DNA of 64,000 nucleotides, taken from the NCBI GenBank assembly GCA_035380245.1, contig DAOSXA010000003.1, forward strand, positions 434,001 to 498,000. The letters run 5' to 3'. The stretch comes from Candidatus Zixiibacteriota bacterium. Its GTDB lineage: Bacteria > Zixibacteria > MSB-5A5 > GN15 > FEB-12. The number at the start of each line of letters is the position of its first letter. The first letter of the stretch is position 1. This document shows, piece by piece, positions 51,834-60,972 of this stretch. The notes beneath the pieces are model-generated. The model saw only the letters and a list, made by a program, of their open reading frames with translations. It did no database searches and was not told the origin of the DNA. Both the position numbers and the translations under genes were made by a program.

Positions 51834-53920
51834 AGCAGTTGTTGGTGACCATAGCCTTCTTACTGGCATTGTCCGCTTTGGTGTCGGCGGAAGAACTTTC
51901 TGAGGATCAACAGAAAGAAATAATCATCGATTACATGTTGGCCACCGGTCAGCACGTCCCGGAACTGGCGTTAGCTGAAACGGATCGCGATGAGGAAGCT
52001 CCGCATCACTGGTGTGGCATGCCGGCTATTGCGAACTTCGTCGACAATTACAAGTCGTTCGATCCGGAGCTGATGAAAAGCCTTGGGGCCGAACTAATCA
52101 CCCGTCCTACGGGGCTCCCCGAAACCTATGGTTCTCCCAGCGGCAAGTTCCTGATTCACTATGCCGTTACCGGAGATGATGCGATTTACGAGCCGACTGT
52201 CGATAACAACCACAACAGTATCCCTGACTATATCGATGAGATTGCCGCGACTCTCGATTATGTACATTCTTACATAGTCGATACGTTGGGATTTCCCGCT
52301 CCTCTAAGTGATGACTTCTATCCCGCCGGGGGAGATGAACGATTTGATGTCTATTTATTGTCTATGTCGTATCTCTACTATGGTCAAACTTATCCGGATT
52401 CTCTGATCGTACACCATTTCGACTCGGACAGTGTCGTATGGGCGACTTCCTACATGCAACTTCGTAACGATTACACCGGCCTTTACGGTTACGAAGACCG
52501 ACCGCTCGATGCCATGCGAGCGACCGTGGCCCATGAGTATTTCCATTCCGTGCAATTCTCCATGGATTATTCAGAAGCGTCCGGTACGACCGCAGAGAAA
52601 CGGTACTGGATGGAGATGTCGGCTGTCTGGATGGAGGAGGAGATATACGACGATATCAATGACTATTATTATTATCTACCGACCTTCTTTAATCACCCCG
52701 AGCAATCGATACAGCAGTTTACCAGTATTCTTGATATGCACCCGTACTCAAGTGTGGTATTCCCGATATTTCTCACCGAGAAATACGACCGTGGTGTGGT
52801 GCGGGCTATTTGGGAGCACTGTGAAGAACTAGGTTTGGGCGATCAGTTTCTAACTTCCGCCACCATGGTTGTCGATTCGATCACGAACGGTACTGTTGGC
52901 TGGGCCGAGACTTTCGCCGAGTTCGCTTTGTGGAACTGGTTCACCGGCAGCCGGGCGGATTCACCGAATAATATCGGATATTCGGAGCGTGCTGCTTACC
53001 CTGCGATTCCCGATTCCTGCCTGCATACCTATCGGGCTTTCCCGGTGCTGTTACGCGGCAACGAAAACGATACTTTGCCGGATCACAATGCTGCCTATTA
53101 TCTGAAGCTGGACGATATCAACAATACCTGGTACGATACGACGTTTTGGATCTGTAACGACGGCTCGTTCCCCAACTGTAGTGATTCCACCAAAGTAACC
53201 GACACTATCGATAATCCTTATGATATCGTGCATATTGATTCACTGTTTACTATCTGGTTGCTGAACGGTGATCCCGGTGATTCTGATAATCCTACCCTTC
53301 CGGAGGGATGGGGAGTGAATATCGTCTACCAGTCTGAGATTGATCCCGACTCGATGGTGATCGATGCTTTTCTCGTTCCCGATGATGCCGTCAACCGTCT
53401 CGATTTGATAAATCCCAGGCAGTATTCCTCACTTACGTTCATCATGACGCCGGCCTCATCGGAGAAGCAGTTCTATGACAATATCCACTATCGTTCGCAA
53501 TTGATGGGGTACTACATCCCTGAGAAGGTTGGCGTGGACTCCAGTCTCATCGATGTCATGGCGTCCGTTCTGGTTCCTTTTCCGAATCCTTGTGTGATCA
53601 GTGAGATGGATGAACCAAAAGTTACGTTCAAGTTCCAGATGCCGACTGATGAAACCAGCTATCCTGTTTACGATGTCAGTATCGATCCCTTGCTGATAGT
53701 CGATATCTACTCACTGGCCGGGGAAAGAGTGGCGACCGTCGGAGACATCGTTAAGCGCAATTCCCGCCGAGGGCTGTATTACACCGAATGGGATCTGACT
53801 AACGAAGCCGGGCGTGAAGTCGCCTCGGGAATCTATTTGGTTTATGCACGTCTGTTCACCCGTGAAGGATTAACCGAAATGCTCGCGGAGGGCACCGCGA
53901 AGGTGGCCGTTATCCGATGA
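51830..53920 (+). CDS. secreted zinc metalloprotease, MXAN_6640-like
   Basis: The 696-residue exported protein starts at TTG 51830 (AAGGAG six bases before) with signal LLVTIAFLLALSALVSAEE. The zinc motif is AHEYFHSVQFS: His235, Glu236, His239. A glutamate-rich WMEMSAVWMEEE segment about 27 residues later is likely to give the third ligand, as in the MXAN_6640 family of putative metalloproteases. The last 110 residues form an FlgD-like beta domain (PFPNPCVISEM ... GREVASGIYLVYARLF), which suits extracellular anchoring or type IX secretion. It overlaps both neighbours by four bases. Confidence 0.85.
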   Translation: MKQLLVTIAFLLALSALVSAEELSEDQQKEIIIDYMLATGQHVPELALAETDRDEEAPHHWCGMPAIANFVDNYKSFDPELMKSLGAELITRPTGLPETYGSPSGKFLIHYAVTGDDAIYEPTVDNNHNSIPDYIDEIAATLDYVHSYIVDTLGFPAPLSDDFYPAGGDERFDVYLLSMSYLYYGQTYPDSLIVHHFDSDSVVWATSYMQLRNDYTGLYGYEDRPLDAMRATVAHEYFHSVQFSMDYSEASGTTAEKRYWMEMSAVWMEEEIYDDINDYYYYLPTFFNHPEQSIQQFTSILDMHPYSSVVFPIFLTEKYDRGVVRAIWEHCEELGLGDQFLTSATMVVDSITNGTVGWAETFAEFALWNWFTGSRADSPNNIGYSERAAYPAIPDSCLHTYRAFPVLLRGNENDTLPDHNAAYYLKLDDINNTWYDTTFWICNDGSFPNCSDSTKVTDTIDNPYDIVHIDSLFTIWLLNGDPGDSDNPTLPEGWGVNIVYQSEIDPDSMVIDAFLVPDDAVNRLDLINPRQYSSLTFIMTPASSEKQFYDNIHYRSQLMGYYIPEKVGVDSSLIDVMASVLVPFPNPCVISEMDEPKVTFKFQMPTDETSYPVYDVSIDPLLIVDIYSLAGERVATVGDIVKRNSRRGLYYTEWDLTNEAGREVASGIYLVYARLFTREGLTEMLAEGTAKVAVIR

Positions 53921-54441
53921 ATCGGATCGGCCTCATTGCTCGCATTGCGGTTTTCTCGGCATTAATCTATGTGCTTGGTTTGGGTACGACCTTATTACCC
54001 AATGTCAATCCGGCCTTCTTTATAATTTTTGTCGCCGGTATGATCTGGGGCTTAGTCCCCGGTGTGCTGGTCGGTGCTGTCGGCATGGGGTTATGGACTT
54101 TGTTTCATCCCTTCGGTCCAGCCATGCCGCCGATTATGCTGGCTCAGGTATCGGGCGCCGCCGCCTCGGGAGTAATCGGGGCTTTCTTCGATCTGACGGA
54201 CTGGCAATCTTACGGTTTGTGGCGTCGGTCGTTGATCCTGGTGCTGTATAGCCTGATGTGTACGGTGTTGTTCTATCTTCCGGTCACAGTAGTTGATGCT
54301 TATCTGTTTCAGCCGTTCTGGCCGCGGTTTATCGGTGGACTACCCTGGGTACTGATCGGCATGGCATCGAACGCCGTTATTTTCCCTTTGCTTTTTCCCG
54401 CGGCGCGTCTTTTATATCTCAAGGAAAGACGTTGCCAATGA
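53917..54441 (+). CDS. ECF transporter substrate-specific (S) component, putative
   Basis: The 174-residue integral membrane protein has about six hydrophobic helices: LIARIAVFSALIYVLGLGT, NPAFFIIFVAGMIWGLVPGVLVGAVGMGLW, PIMLAQVSGAAASGVIGAFF and others. The layout resembles S-components that bind a vitamin or metal and dock to a shared energising module. The ATPase and T-component are not adjacent. The next gene is an outer-membrane barrel, suggesting a two-membrane uptake route for the same compound. The substrate is not evident. Confidence 0.7.
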   Translation: MNRIGLIARIAVFSALIYVLGLGTTLLPNVNPAFFIIFVAGMIWGLVPGVLVGAVGMGLWTLFHPFGPAMPPIMLAQVSGAAASGVIGAFFDLTDWQSYGLWRRSLILVLYSLMCTVLFYLPVTVVDAYLFQPFWPRFIGGLPWVLIGMASNAVIFPLLFPAARLLYLKERRCQ

Positions 54442-56465
54442 AAAATCTGCTTGTATTGTTATCGCTGTTGCTGGTGACTTCACCTGTGTTCGGACAGGAG
54501 GTCGACAGTGCTCAAGTCGCTATAGACACAACTTCAACGGTGGTGATCCCGGCGTCTGATTCTTCGTTTGTCTCGGATTCATCTCTCGTGCCTGATTCGC
54601 TTGCCGCGGGAGCGGATTCATTATTGGCGGACTCGCTAACATTCGAGGAACGTCTGGAGCGTTATAGGCAGACGTTGATCCGTCGCAAACCGAGGCTTTC
54701 CTCTCGTGACAGTCTCCTTGTTTATTTTGCTTCAAACCGCTTGAATGTTGCCGATCAAAGGAAGCGGTCGTTTTATCATGATGCCGGTGATTATCTCAAG
54801 TTCGATCCGGGGTTTTTCGTAAATGACGCCAGATTCACGCCGACTCGAAAGACCATACAGCCGTATGGGCTTTCCGGGCCGCGCATGAGTTATGTTATTG
54901 ACGGCTGGACCATGCAGCCGTTCGGTCATGTTATCGAACCGGATGGCCTGGTCGATGTCAACGCTTTACCGACGGCATTCGACGAATCACTGTACATCGT
55001 TCCGGGGGCTGCGGGGATCCTGTTCGGAGCGGACCAGTCGGTTGCCGCTTTGGTAACCGAACCGATGAAGCCGACCGACAGTATTTCGCACAGTTCCATC
55101 CTGGGGGAAGAAGGGGATCTCGGATGGTCCTGGGTGCGAGGGCGATTCACTCGCAATTTCCATGACGGTCGCCAGACTCATGCCTCGGTGGAATACCGGG
55201 ACGGTGACGGCTATAACGGTGTCGGCGATCACTCTTACAATTATGTTGGTGATTTCTATTTCCCCATCGGTCTTACCTGGGGGGCTCAGGCGCGAGGTCA
55301 GCTTTATCGCGACAATGGTGTTCTTTATCCTCATGTGATGTTAAATGGTGTAGCATACCGCCGTTTCAGCCGCGAGAGTCGGGGGGAGCTGATAATCGAG
55401 AAAAACAACGAGGCCGGCGATGCTCGTCTGGCGCTTGGATATAAGTATCTCAGTCAATTTGCATCCATGAACGATATTTATCTGGCCAACCGTCGCTATA
55501 CCGGTCACGCGGGGTATTTTGAAGCGACCAAGGTGATGGGGAACAACCTTTTCGAGGCTCGAATCGGCGGAACCAGTCTGGAATACGATAACTGGTATCA
55601 TCGTTACGAACGATCTCAAGCTGATTTGCGGATTGTTTTGGCGCATTTATCGCACGGGCTCACCTGGGCGCTGGTGGGAGGTGGGCGCTATGATGATGAG
55701 TTTGATCTTCAACCACTCGGCGCTCTGATCGTAACTCGTGAGACCAATCGGTCCTATTTGTTGTTGTCGGCCGGTTATGCTGAGCGAGCGCCTACGCTGT
55801 ACGAACGTTTTCTGCATTTCCGGACACTCTCGATTTTCGGCTCTTCTTCCATCAACTACGCCGAATCGGGAAACGATGATCTGGTAGCGGAAAAGCAGTT
55901 GATCGGCAGCGCCGTTTACGAATACGGCAGCCGTACGACAGCGTTGCGACTTTCCGTTACCGGCGGACGGATAACCGACGGGATCGACTGGCGGAACTAC
56001 GAGACAAACGACGAAGACATAACCTATGACCTTTTCACCCCTGAAAACGGTGATGTTGACTTCGTTGATTTTTCGGTCTCCGAAAGACTGCAACTCAATC
56101 GGTATATGAACCTGTCCGGGGGTGTTGCCGTTCACTCCATTTCCTACGAAAACCTGGATACGACTTATTATACACCTGATTTCCAGTCGTATGCCGGACT
56201 GGAGTTGCATCTGCCCTGGGACAGTCGCAAAGTAGACTTTTACGGTTATGCCGAGTTGGTTTATATCGGTCCCTACGACGGTTATGAGGATCTCGAATTG
56301 GGTGACTATCCGCTGATTAACGGCAAACTCACGCTTGAGATGGGGCCGTTTCGTTTCTTTACGGTTTTCGAAAACATTACCAGTCAGACTTACCGGACAC
56401 GAGACTATTTCCATAACACCGATCAGTTTTTCTATTACGGTATTGCCTGGCACTTCCTCGATTAG
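54438..56465 (+). CDS. outer-membrane TonB-dependent-receptor-like barrel
   Basis: The 675-residue protein has signal peptide NLLVLLSLLLVTSPVFG. A Ser/Asp-rich stretch of about 60 residues follows. A plug-like part spans about 130-205 (SYVIDGWTMQP ... ALPTAFDESLYIVPGAAGILFGADQS). After that come repeated amphipathic beta strands ending DQFFYYGIAWHFLD, typical of outer-membrane barrels. A clear TonB box is not seen. It overlaps the S-component gene by ATGA (54438-54441). Uptake of the same ligand is the simplest reading. Confidence 0.75.
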   Translation: MKNLLVLLSLLLVTSPVFGQEVDSAQVAIDTTSTVVIPASDSSFVSDSSLVPDSLAAGADSLLADSLTFEERLERYRQTLIRRKPRLSSRDSLLVYFASNRLNVADQRKRSFYHDAGDYLKFDPGFFVNDARFTPTRKTIQPYGLSGPRMSYVIDGWTMQPFGHVIEPDGLVDVNALPTAFDESLYIVPGAAGILFGADQSVAALVTEPMKPTDSISHSSILGEEGDLGWSWVRGRFTRNFHDGRQTHASVEYRDGDGYNGVGDHSYNYVGDFYFPIGLTWGAQARGQLYRDNGVLYPHVMLNGVAYRRFSRESRGELIIEKNNEAGDARLALGYKYLSQFASMNDIYLANRRYTGHAGYFEATKVMGNNLFEARIGGTSLEYDNWYHRYERSQADLRIVLAHLSHGLTWALVGGGRYDDEFDLQPLGALIVTRETNRSYLLLSAGYAERAPTLYERFLHFRTLSIFGSSSINYAESGNDDLVAEKQLIGSAVYEYGSRTTALRLSVTGGRITDGIDWRNYETNDEDITYDLFTPENGDVDFVDFSVSERLQLNRYMNLSGGVAVHSISYENLDTTYYTPDFQSYAGLELHLPWDSRKVDFYGYAELVYIGPYDGYEDLELGDYPLINGKLTLEMGPFRFFTVFENITSQTYRTRDYFHNTDQFFYYGIAWHFLD

Positions 56466-56511
56466 ATTCGGGGCTGCTTGACATGTATCAGGGCGGGCGC
56501 TTAATTCAATT

Positions 56512-57072
56512 ATGCAACAGTTGACCTTAACACGCGATGAAGCCTATCGTAAAACGGTCGAGCAATTAGGGACCGGCAATCTGCTGAAGCATGTCCTGGC
56601 GGTAGAAGCCGGTATGCGGCGCCTGGCGGAACATCTGGAACAGGATGTTGAAATGTGGGGATTAACCGGTCTCATCCATGATCTGGACTACGAAAAGACC
56701 AAGGATGATCCGGATCGTCACGGGTTCATGACCTGTGAATGGTTGAGTCAATGTCGACTTCCATCCGAAATGCTCCATGCGATCAAAGCTCATCCCGGCC
56801 ATATCCCGTGTGATAACCTCATGGATTGGGCTTTGTATGCGGTTGATCCCGCTTCAGGCTTTATCGTTGCCTGCGCTTTGATGCACCCCGACAAGAAGCT
56901 CGATGCGATCGATATCGATTTCATGGTTCGTCGATTTGGTGAGAAACGTTTCGCCGCGGGCGCCTCGCGTGAGAATATGGCGGCCTGCTCCAATCTTGGA
57001 CTCACTCTCGAGCAGTTTCTGATTTTGGTACAAGAGGGTATGTTGCGTATCCGAACCGATCTGGGGCTTTAG
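56512..57072 (+). CDS. HD-domain phosphohydrolase
   Basis: The 186-residue single HD domain has NLLKHVLAVEAGMRR (first His), GLIHDLDYEK (His-Asp pair), RHGF and IKAHPGH (further His ligands). This resembles HDIG-type proteins of unknown substrate that hydrolyse nucleotides. The ribosome binding site is weak. Three bases separate it from the transporter gene downstream. Confidence 0.85.
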   Translation: MQQLTLTRDEAYRKTVEQLGTGNLLKHVLAVEAGMRRLAEHLEQDVEMWGLTGLIHDLDYEKTKDDPDRHGFMTCEWLSQCRLPSEMLHAIKAHPGHIPCDNLMDWALYAVDPASGFIVACALMHPDKKLDAIDIDFMVRRFGEKRFAAGASRENMAACSNLGLTLEQFLILVQEGMLRIRTDLGL

Positions 57073-57075
57073 GCC

Positions 57076-58410
57076 GTGAACACCGAACGGAGCATCCTGC
57101 GCCGCGACGTTATTGCCTGGTCGTTGTACGACTTTGCCAACACTATTTTTTCCATGAACATCATCTCGCTTTATCTGAAGCGTCATATCGTTGAAGATTT
57201 GGGATTCGGCGACCGCCATTTCGATATCCCGTACTCGATATCAATGCTGGCTGCGGCGTTGGTTTTACCGGCTCTCGGGGCGATTTCCGACCAGGCCGGG
57301 AAGAAGAAAGCGTTTCTGTTTCTGTTTACACTTACCTGTTGTATCGCGACCGGTCTTTTAGCGTTCGTTCCCGTGGGAGCAATTGCCGTTACGATCGTGT
57401 TGCTCATCACGGCCAACTTCTCTTATGAGGCGGGGCAACCGTTCTATAACGCCCTGCTGTATTCAGTGGCCGAAGGACGCCAGGCACGGTTCGTCTCGGG
57501 AGTTGGGGTGGCTATGGGTTATGTAGGTTCGGTTGGCGGGATGTTGCTGGTGTTGCCGTTCGTGACCGGCTCACTCTTTTCCTGGGATGTGCCGCTGCTC
57601 GAAGCGGGAGGGAAGACGGCGGCATTTATTCCTACAGCGGTGCTCTTTTTCCTGTTTGCTCTTCCCACGTTTCTTTGGGTGAAGGAAAAACGATCCCGGA
57701 CGGTCTCAACACCGGGGCTGATCCGGGCGTATAAGGAGGTATGGGAATCACTGAGGGATACCCGACGCTATCCCGGGGTACTCCGTTTTTTGATTGCGGA
57801 TTATTTCATTGAGGATGCTGTCGCTGTCGTTATCATAAATATGGGTTTGTATGCCTCAGTGGTGATTGGCTTTCATGAGGAACTAATAACCATGTTTCTC
57901 GTTGTATCGACCGTCTCCGCCGTGATCGGGTCGTTCATAATAGGTAAGGTGGCGACAATCGTAAGTTTGAAGAAACTGATGGTCGTGATCGTGGCCGGCT
58001 GGCTAGCCGGTCTGGTGCTGTTTGTTTTCACTGCGAGTCAGTCAATGATTTGGATTTTAGGTTCGCTGATAGGCATCCTTCTTGGCGGTCTATGGACCGT
58101 ATCGCGACCCTTGCTGGCCGAACTGGTGCCTGAGAATGAACTGGGTCGTTTTTTCGGTCTTTTCTCACTCTCCGGACGTGCGGCAGCAGTGCTGGGACCG
58201 CTTATCTGGACCGCATCGGTGTACCTCTTCAATGCTAACCGGTTCCTCGGCGGGCAAGTCGTTGAGATTTTCAAGATTGGCCCTGAGCAATACGACCAGC
58301 TACCTTATCGGGCGGCGGTCCTTTCGTTGGTGGTGATGATGGCGATCGGACTCTTTATTTTCCGCAAAGTCCCGGAAACCGGAGATATGGATTATGCAAA
58401 AAAAGGCTGA
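57076..58410 (+). CDS. MFS transporter, UMF1/Atg22-like family
   Basis: The 444-residue protein has about twelve transmembrane helices. The opening RDVIAWSLYDFANTIFSMNI and the segment NFSYEAGQPFYNALLYSVAE are signatures of the UMF1 (Atg22-like) branch of the major facilitator superfamily. Later, GGLWTVSRPLLAELVPENELGRFFGLFSLSGRAAAVLGPL is also standard. The substrate is unknown; eukaryotic relatives export amino acids. The start is GTG at 57076. Its 3' end overlaps the PHP gene by 17 bases. Confidence 0.9.
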   Translation: MNTERSILRRDVIAWSLYDFANTIFSMNIISLYLKRHIVEDLGFGDRHFDIPYSISMLAAALVLPALGAISDQAGKKKAFLFLFTLTCCIATGLLAFVPVGAIAVTIVLLITANFSYEAGQPFYNALLYSVAEGRQARFVSGVGVAMGYVGSVGGMLLVLPFVTGSLFSWDVPLLEAGGKTAAFIPTAVLFFLFALPTFLWVKEKRSRTVSTPGLIRAYKEVWESLRDTRRYPGVLRFLIADYFIEDAVAVVIINMGLYASVVIGFHEELITMFLVVSTVSAVIGSFIIGKVATIVSLKKLMVVIVAGWLAGLVLFVFTASQSMIWILGSLIGILLGGLWTVSRPLLAELVPENELGRFFGLFSLSGRAAAVLGPLIWTASVYLFNANRFLGGQVVEIFKIGPEQYDQLPYRAAVLSLVVMMAIGLFIFRKVPETGDMDYAKKG

Positions 58411-59452
58411 CGGCTCCTGTCAATATACCGGTGTGATTCACGTTCACACGACCGAGTCCGACGGCACCAAATCTCTGGAAGAAGTGGTGGCGATTGGTCG
58501 AGAAACCGGCCTCGAATTCATGCTCTTTTCGGATCACATGAATCTCAACAATCGCGAGGCCGGTAAAGAAGGCTTTTACGGCGATACCCTGGTCCTGATC
58601 GGTTACGAACACAACGATCTCGATGACTGCCATCATTATCTGCTGTTCGATTCTCCCCGGGTTTATCCGAAAGACATGACCGCAGCACAGTACGTAGCGG
58701 CCGGAGCCGCCGACGGGGCTCTCGGTATTCTGGCTCACCCCGACGAAATAAGAGAGGCGATTGTCGAGCATCCTGCTTATCCCTGGAAAGATTGGTCTGT
58801 CAGGGGATACAACGGTATCGAACTATGGAATCAGATGTCCGAATGGATGGAGAAGCTCACGCCCTCGAACAAACTTATCATGGCGTTTTCCCCGCGTAAG
58901 TCGATGGTCGGTCCGACCGATCGCATTCTTCGTAAATGGGACGAATTGAACCGGTCGCGCAAAGTGGTCGGCATCGCCGGGGTGGATGCCCACGCTTTTC
59001 CGATCAAAGTCGGCCCACTCACCGTTGAGATATTTCCGTATAAAGTCCATTTCCGTTCCCTGCGTTGCTACATCGCTTTACCGGAAGAATTAAGTCGCGA
59101 TCTTGACCGGGCTCGTCTCCAATTATATGCAGCCATAAGAGAATGTCGGCTTTATTTCGCCAACGTTCGTTGGGGCGATGCCGAGAACTTCGAATTCTGG
59201 TGTGAAAACTCACGACGCAAGGTCGGCAGCGGCGGTGAACTGAACCTCGAAGATGGAAAAACCGTGATTGAGGTGAAAACACCCGAAGCGGCCCGGTTGA
59301 ACCTGGTCCGAAACGGTGAGAGTATTTTTTGTGAGAAAACGGATCATATCACATATGAACTGTCCGAACCGGGTTTATATCGTGTAGAAGCCTGGAAGGG
59401 AAGACGCGGCTGGATTTTTTCTAACCATATTAGAGTCGGAGGGGAGTCCTGA
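58394..59452 (+). CDS. PHP-domain phosphoesterase-like protein
   Basis: The 352-residue protein has a PHP domain with metal ligands GVIHVHTTESDG, LFSDHMNLNN, IGYEHND, GILAHPDE and GVDAHAFP. The last 100 residues form a beta domain absent from DNA-polymerase-type PHPs. The layout resembles 'PHP domain protein' entries of uncertain substrate found near transporters. Translation starts inside the UMF1 gene. Its stop codon overlaps a CTGA that may start the next gene. Confidence 0.85.
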   Translation: MQKKADGSCQYTGVIHVHTTESDGTKSLEEVVAIGRETGLEFMLFSDHMNLNNREAGKEGFYGDTLVLIGYEHNDLDDCHHYLLFDSPRVYPKDMTAAQYVAAGAADGALGILAHPDEIREAIVEHPAYPWKDWSVRGYNGIELWNQMSEWMEKLTPSNKLIMAFSPRKSMVGPTDRILRKWDELNRSRKVVGIAGVDAHAFPIKVGPLTVEIFPYKVHFRSLRCYIALPEELSRDLDRARLQLYAAIRECRLYFANVRWGDAENFEFWCENSRRKVGSGGELNLEDGKTVIEVKTPEAARLNLVRNGESIFCEKTDHITYELSEPGLYRVEAWKGRRGWIFSNHIRVGGES

Positions 59453-59865
59453 GTCCGGCCGATATCATAACGCATCTGCTGTTTCTCAGTCGGGTGCATC
59501 AATCGCCGGTGAGGATTAACGGCGGTGAAAAACTAGTTTGTAAGTTTGTCATCATTGAGCATAACAACGAGCCCTGGTTAGTGGTTGGTCCGGTGGCGGA
59601 ATTCCCATATCATGCGAACCTGGTCGATCGCTATTGTGACATCAAAAACGTCGCCTCGACCTGGGTTCACAAGCCCGATCTGCTTAGGATATTCGACGCT
59701 GATGTCCATGTAGCCGGGGGAGGGTGGCTTGATTTGGATCCGGTCGATTCATCCATAAAACTTTATGGAAACTCCACTGCTTATGGCGGTTTTAATCGTC
59801 ACACCGCTCGCTCGGCAATAAGCTCAGACGGGCGTTTTCACGCCTATGAAATCATTCCCGGCTGA
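59449..59865 (+). CDS. Janus/Ocnus-type phosphohistidine-phosphatase-like protein
   Basis: The product is 138 residues if started at CTG 59449, which overlaps the previous stop as CTGA and has GGAGG six bases before; 123 residues from GTG 59494, which has no binding site. The order of motifs matches 14-kDa phosphohistidine phosphatases of animals: VCKFVII near the start, PYHANLVDRY with a His (about 55) where the catalytic His lies, then VAGGGW and IKLYGNSTAYGGFNRH, like the family GGG...YGYS-AYG signature. Bacterial members are little studied. The assignment is by pattern only and the C-terminus is shorter than usual. Confidence 0.5.
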   Translation: MSPADIITHLLFLSRVHQSPVRINGGEKLVCKFVIIEHNNEPWLVVGPVAEFPYHANLVDRYCDIKNVASTWVHKPDLLRIFDADVHVAGGGWLDLDPVDSSIKLYGNSTAYGGFNRHTARSAISSDGRFHAYEIIPG

Positions 59866-60099
59866 TGCCGCATTAGCTGTCAATTTGTGATAAAAGTAGC
59901 AATCTCGGGGCTGTTGGTTAAATAGGAGTAATTTGTAAGCAATTGGCTTTCAGGTTATTGAGTGAACGGTTTCAGCCCGAATGAGATAATCGCCACGACC
60001 AAAAAGACCAGATGACGCTCTTAAAAATTCTTGACATTGCAAAACAGAATGGCTACAGTTACCAAAATAATTTGCGTAGTGTGGAGTGTATGACACCGC
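59866..60099. other. non-coding gap before the nuo operon
   Basis: No open frame or RNA gene is evident. The nuo promoter lies at its 3' end; the first 160 bases show nothing I recognise. Confidence 0.5.
60031..60059 (+). promoter_or_regulatory. sigma70-type promoter of the nuo operon
   Basis: A perfect TTGACA (60031-60036) is followed 17 bases later by TACAGT (60054-60059). The nuoA ATG lies about 40 bases downstream. Confidence 0.75.
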
Positions 60100-60456
60100 A
60101 TGTTTGATACTATTTATCCCATTCTGTTTCTGATGCTCTGCGGGGTTGTTATGGCTGTGGCATTCTTGCTCCTCTCTTCGTACGTGGGCAAGCGAACCCG
60201 GCTAGGTAAAAAGAATGACCCTTACGAATGTGGTGTGGAGCCGGTAGGTACCACCCGGAATCCGGTGCCGGTTAAATTCTACCTGGTGGCCATTCTATTT
60301 ATCCTTTTTGATATAGAAATCATCTTTTTATATCCCTGGGCGGTGATCTCCCGTCGTCTCGGCATCTTCGGTTTTGTTGAAATGCTGGTATTCATTATCA
60401 TCCTCCTGGTAGGTTACTTTTACGTTCTGGGACGAGGAGCCCTCAAATGGGAATAG
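60100..60456 (+). CDS. nuoA: NADH-quinone oxidoreductase subunit A
   Basis: The 118-residue membrane subunit of Complex I has three helices and the motif KKNDPYECGVEPVG, with KFYLVAILFILFDIEIIFLYPWA in the second helix. Both are strongly conserved. It is the first gene of the operon and overlaps nuoB by ten bases. Confidence 0.96.
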   Translation: MFDTIYPILFLMLCGVVMAVAFLLLSSYVGKRTRLGKKNDPYECGVEPVGTTRNPVPVKFYLVAILFILFDIEIIFLYPWAVISRRLGIFGFVEMLVFIIILLVGYFYVLGRGALKWE

Positions 60457-60947
60457 AAGAGAAAATCCCCGATTCGATCTTATTGACCTCGCTGGATAAA
60501 ATGGTGAACTGGGCGCACAAGCGCTCCATGTGGCCTCTAACTTTCGGTTTGGCCTGTTGCGCTATCGAGATGATGTCAACGGCTGCCTCCCATTATGATC
60601 TGGCCAGATTCGGGATGGAGGTGTATCGTCCGTCACCGCGCCAGGCCGATCTGATGATCGTTGCCGGTCGGGTGTCGCTTAAGATGGCTCCGGTGATCAA
60701 GACGCTTTATGAGCAAATGCCCAATCCCAAATGGGTGATTGCGATGGGCGCATGCGCTTCCTGTGGCGGGGTATTCAATAACTATGCTGTGGTACAGGGT
60801 GTCGATCGCATTGTCCCGGTTGATATATATGTGCCGGGATGTCCGCCGCGACCGGAGCAGCTCATGAACGGTTTTATGAAGCTGTTCGAAAAAGTCGATA
60901 AGGACTCCATGAAAAATTACCGTGAGTCCTGGGGTCGTAAGATTTAA
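60447..60947 (+). CDS. nuoB: NADH-quinone oxidoreductase subunit B
   Basis: NuoB holds the terminal cluster N2. The 166 residues show the tandem cysteines in FGLACCAIEMM (Cys37, Cys38), GACASCGG and VPGCPPRPEQLM. The N-terminus MGIEEKIPDSILLTSLDKMVNWAHK and normal length support the ATG at 60447, which overlaps nuoA by ten bases. The chain ends soon after the last conserved block. Confidence 0.97.
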   Translation: MGIEEKIPDSILLTSLDKMVNWAHKRSMWPLTFGLACCAIEMMSTAASHYDLARFGMEVYRPSPRQADLMIVAGRVSLKMAPVIKTLYEQMPNPKWVIAMGACASCGGVFNNYAVVQGVDRIVPVDIYVPGCPPRPEQLMNGFMKLFEKVDKDSMKNYRESWGRKI

Positions 60948-60972
60948 GAGGATAACAGGGATTCGATTCGGT

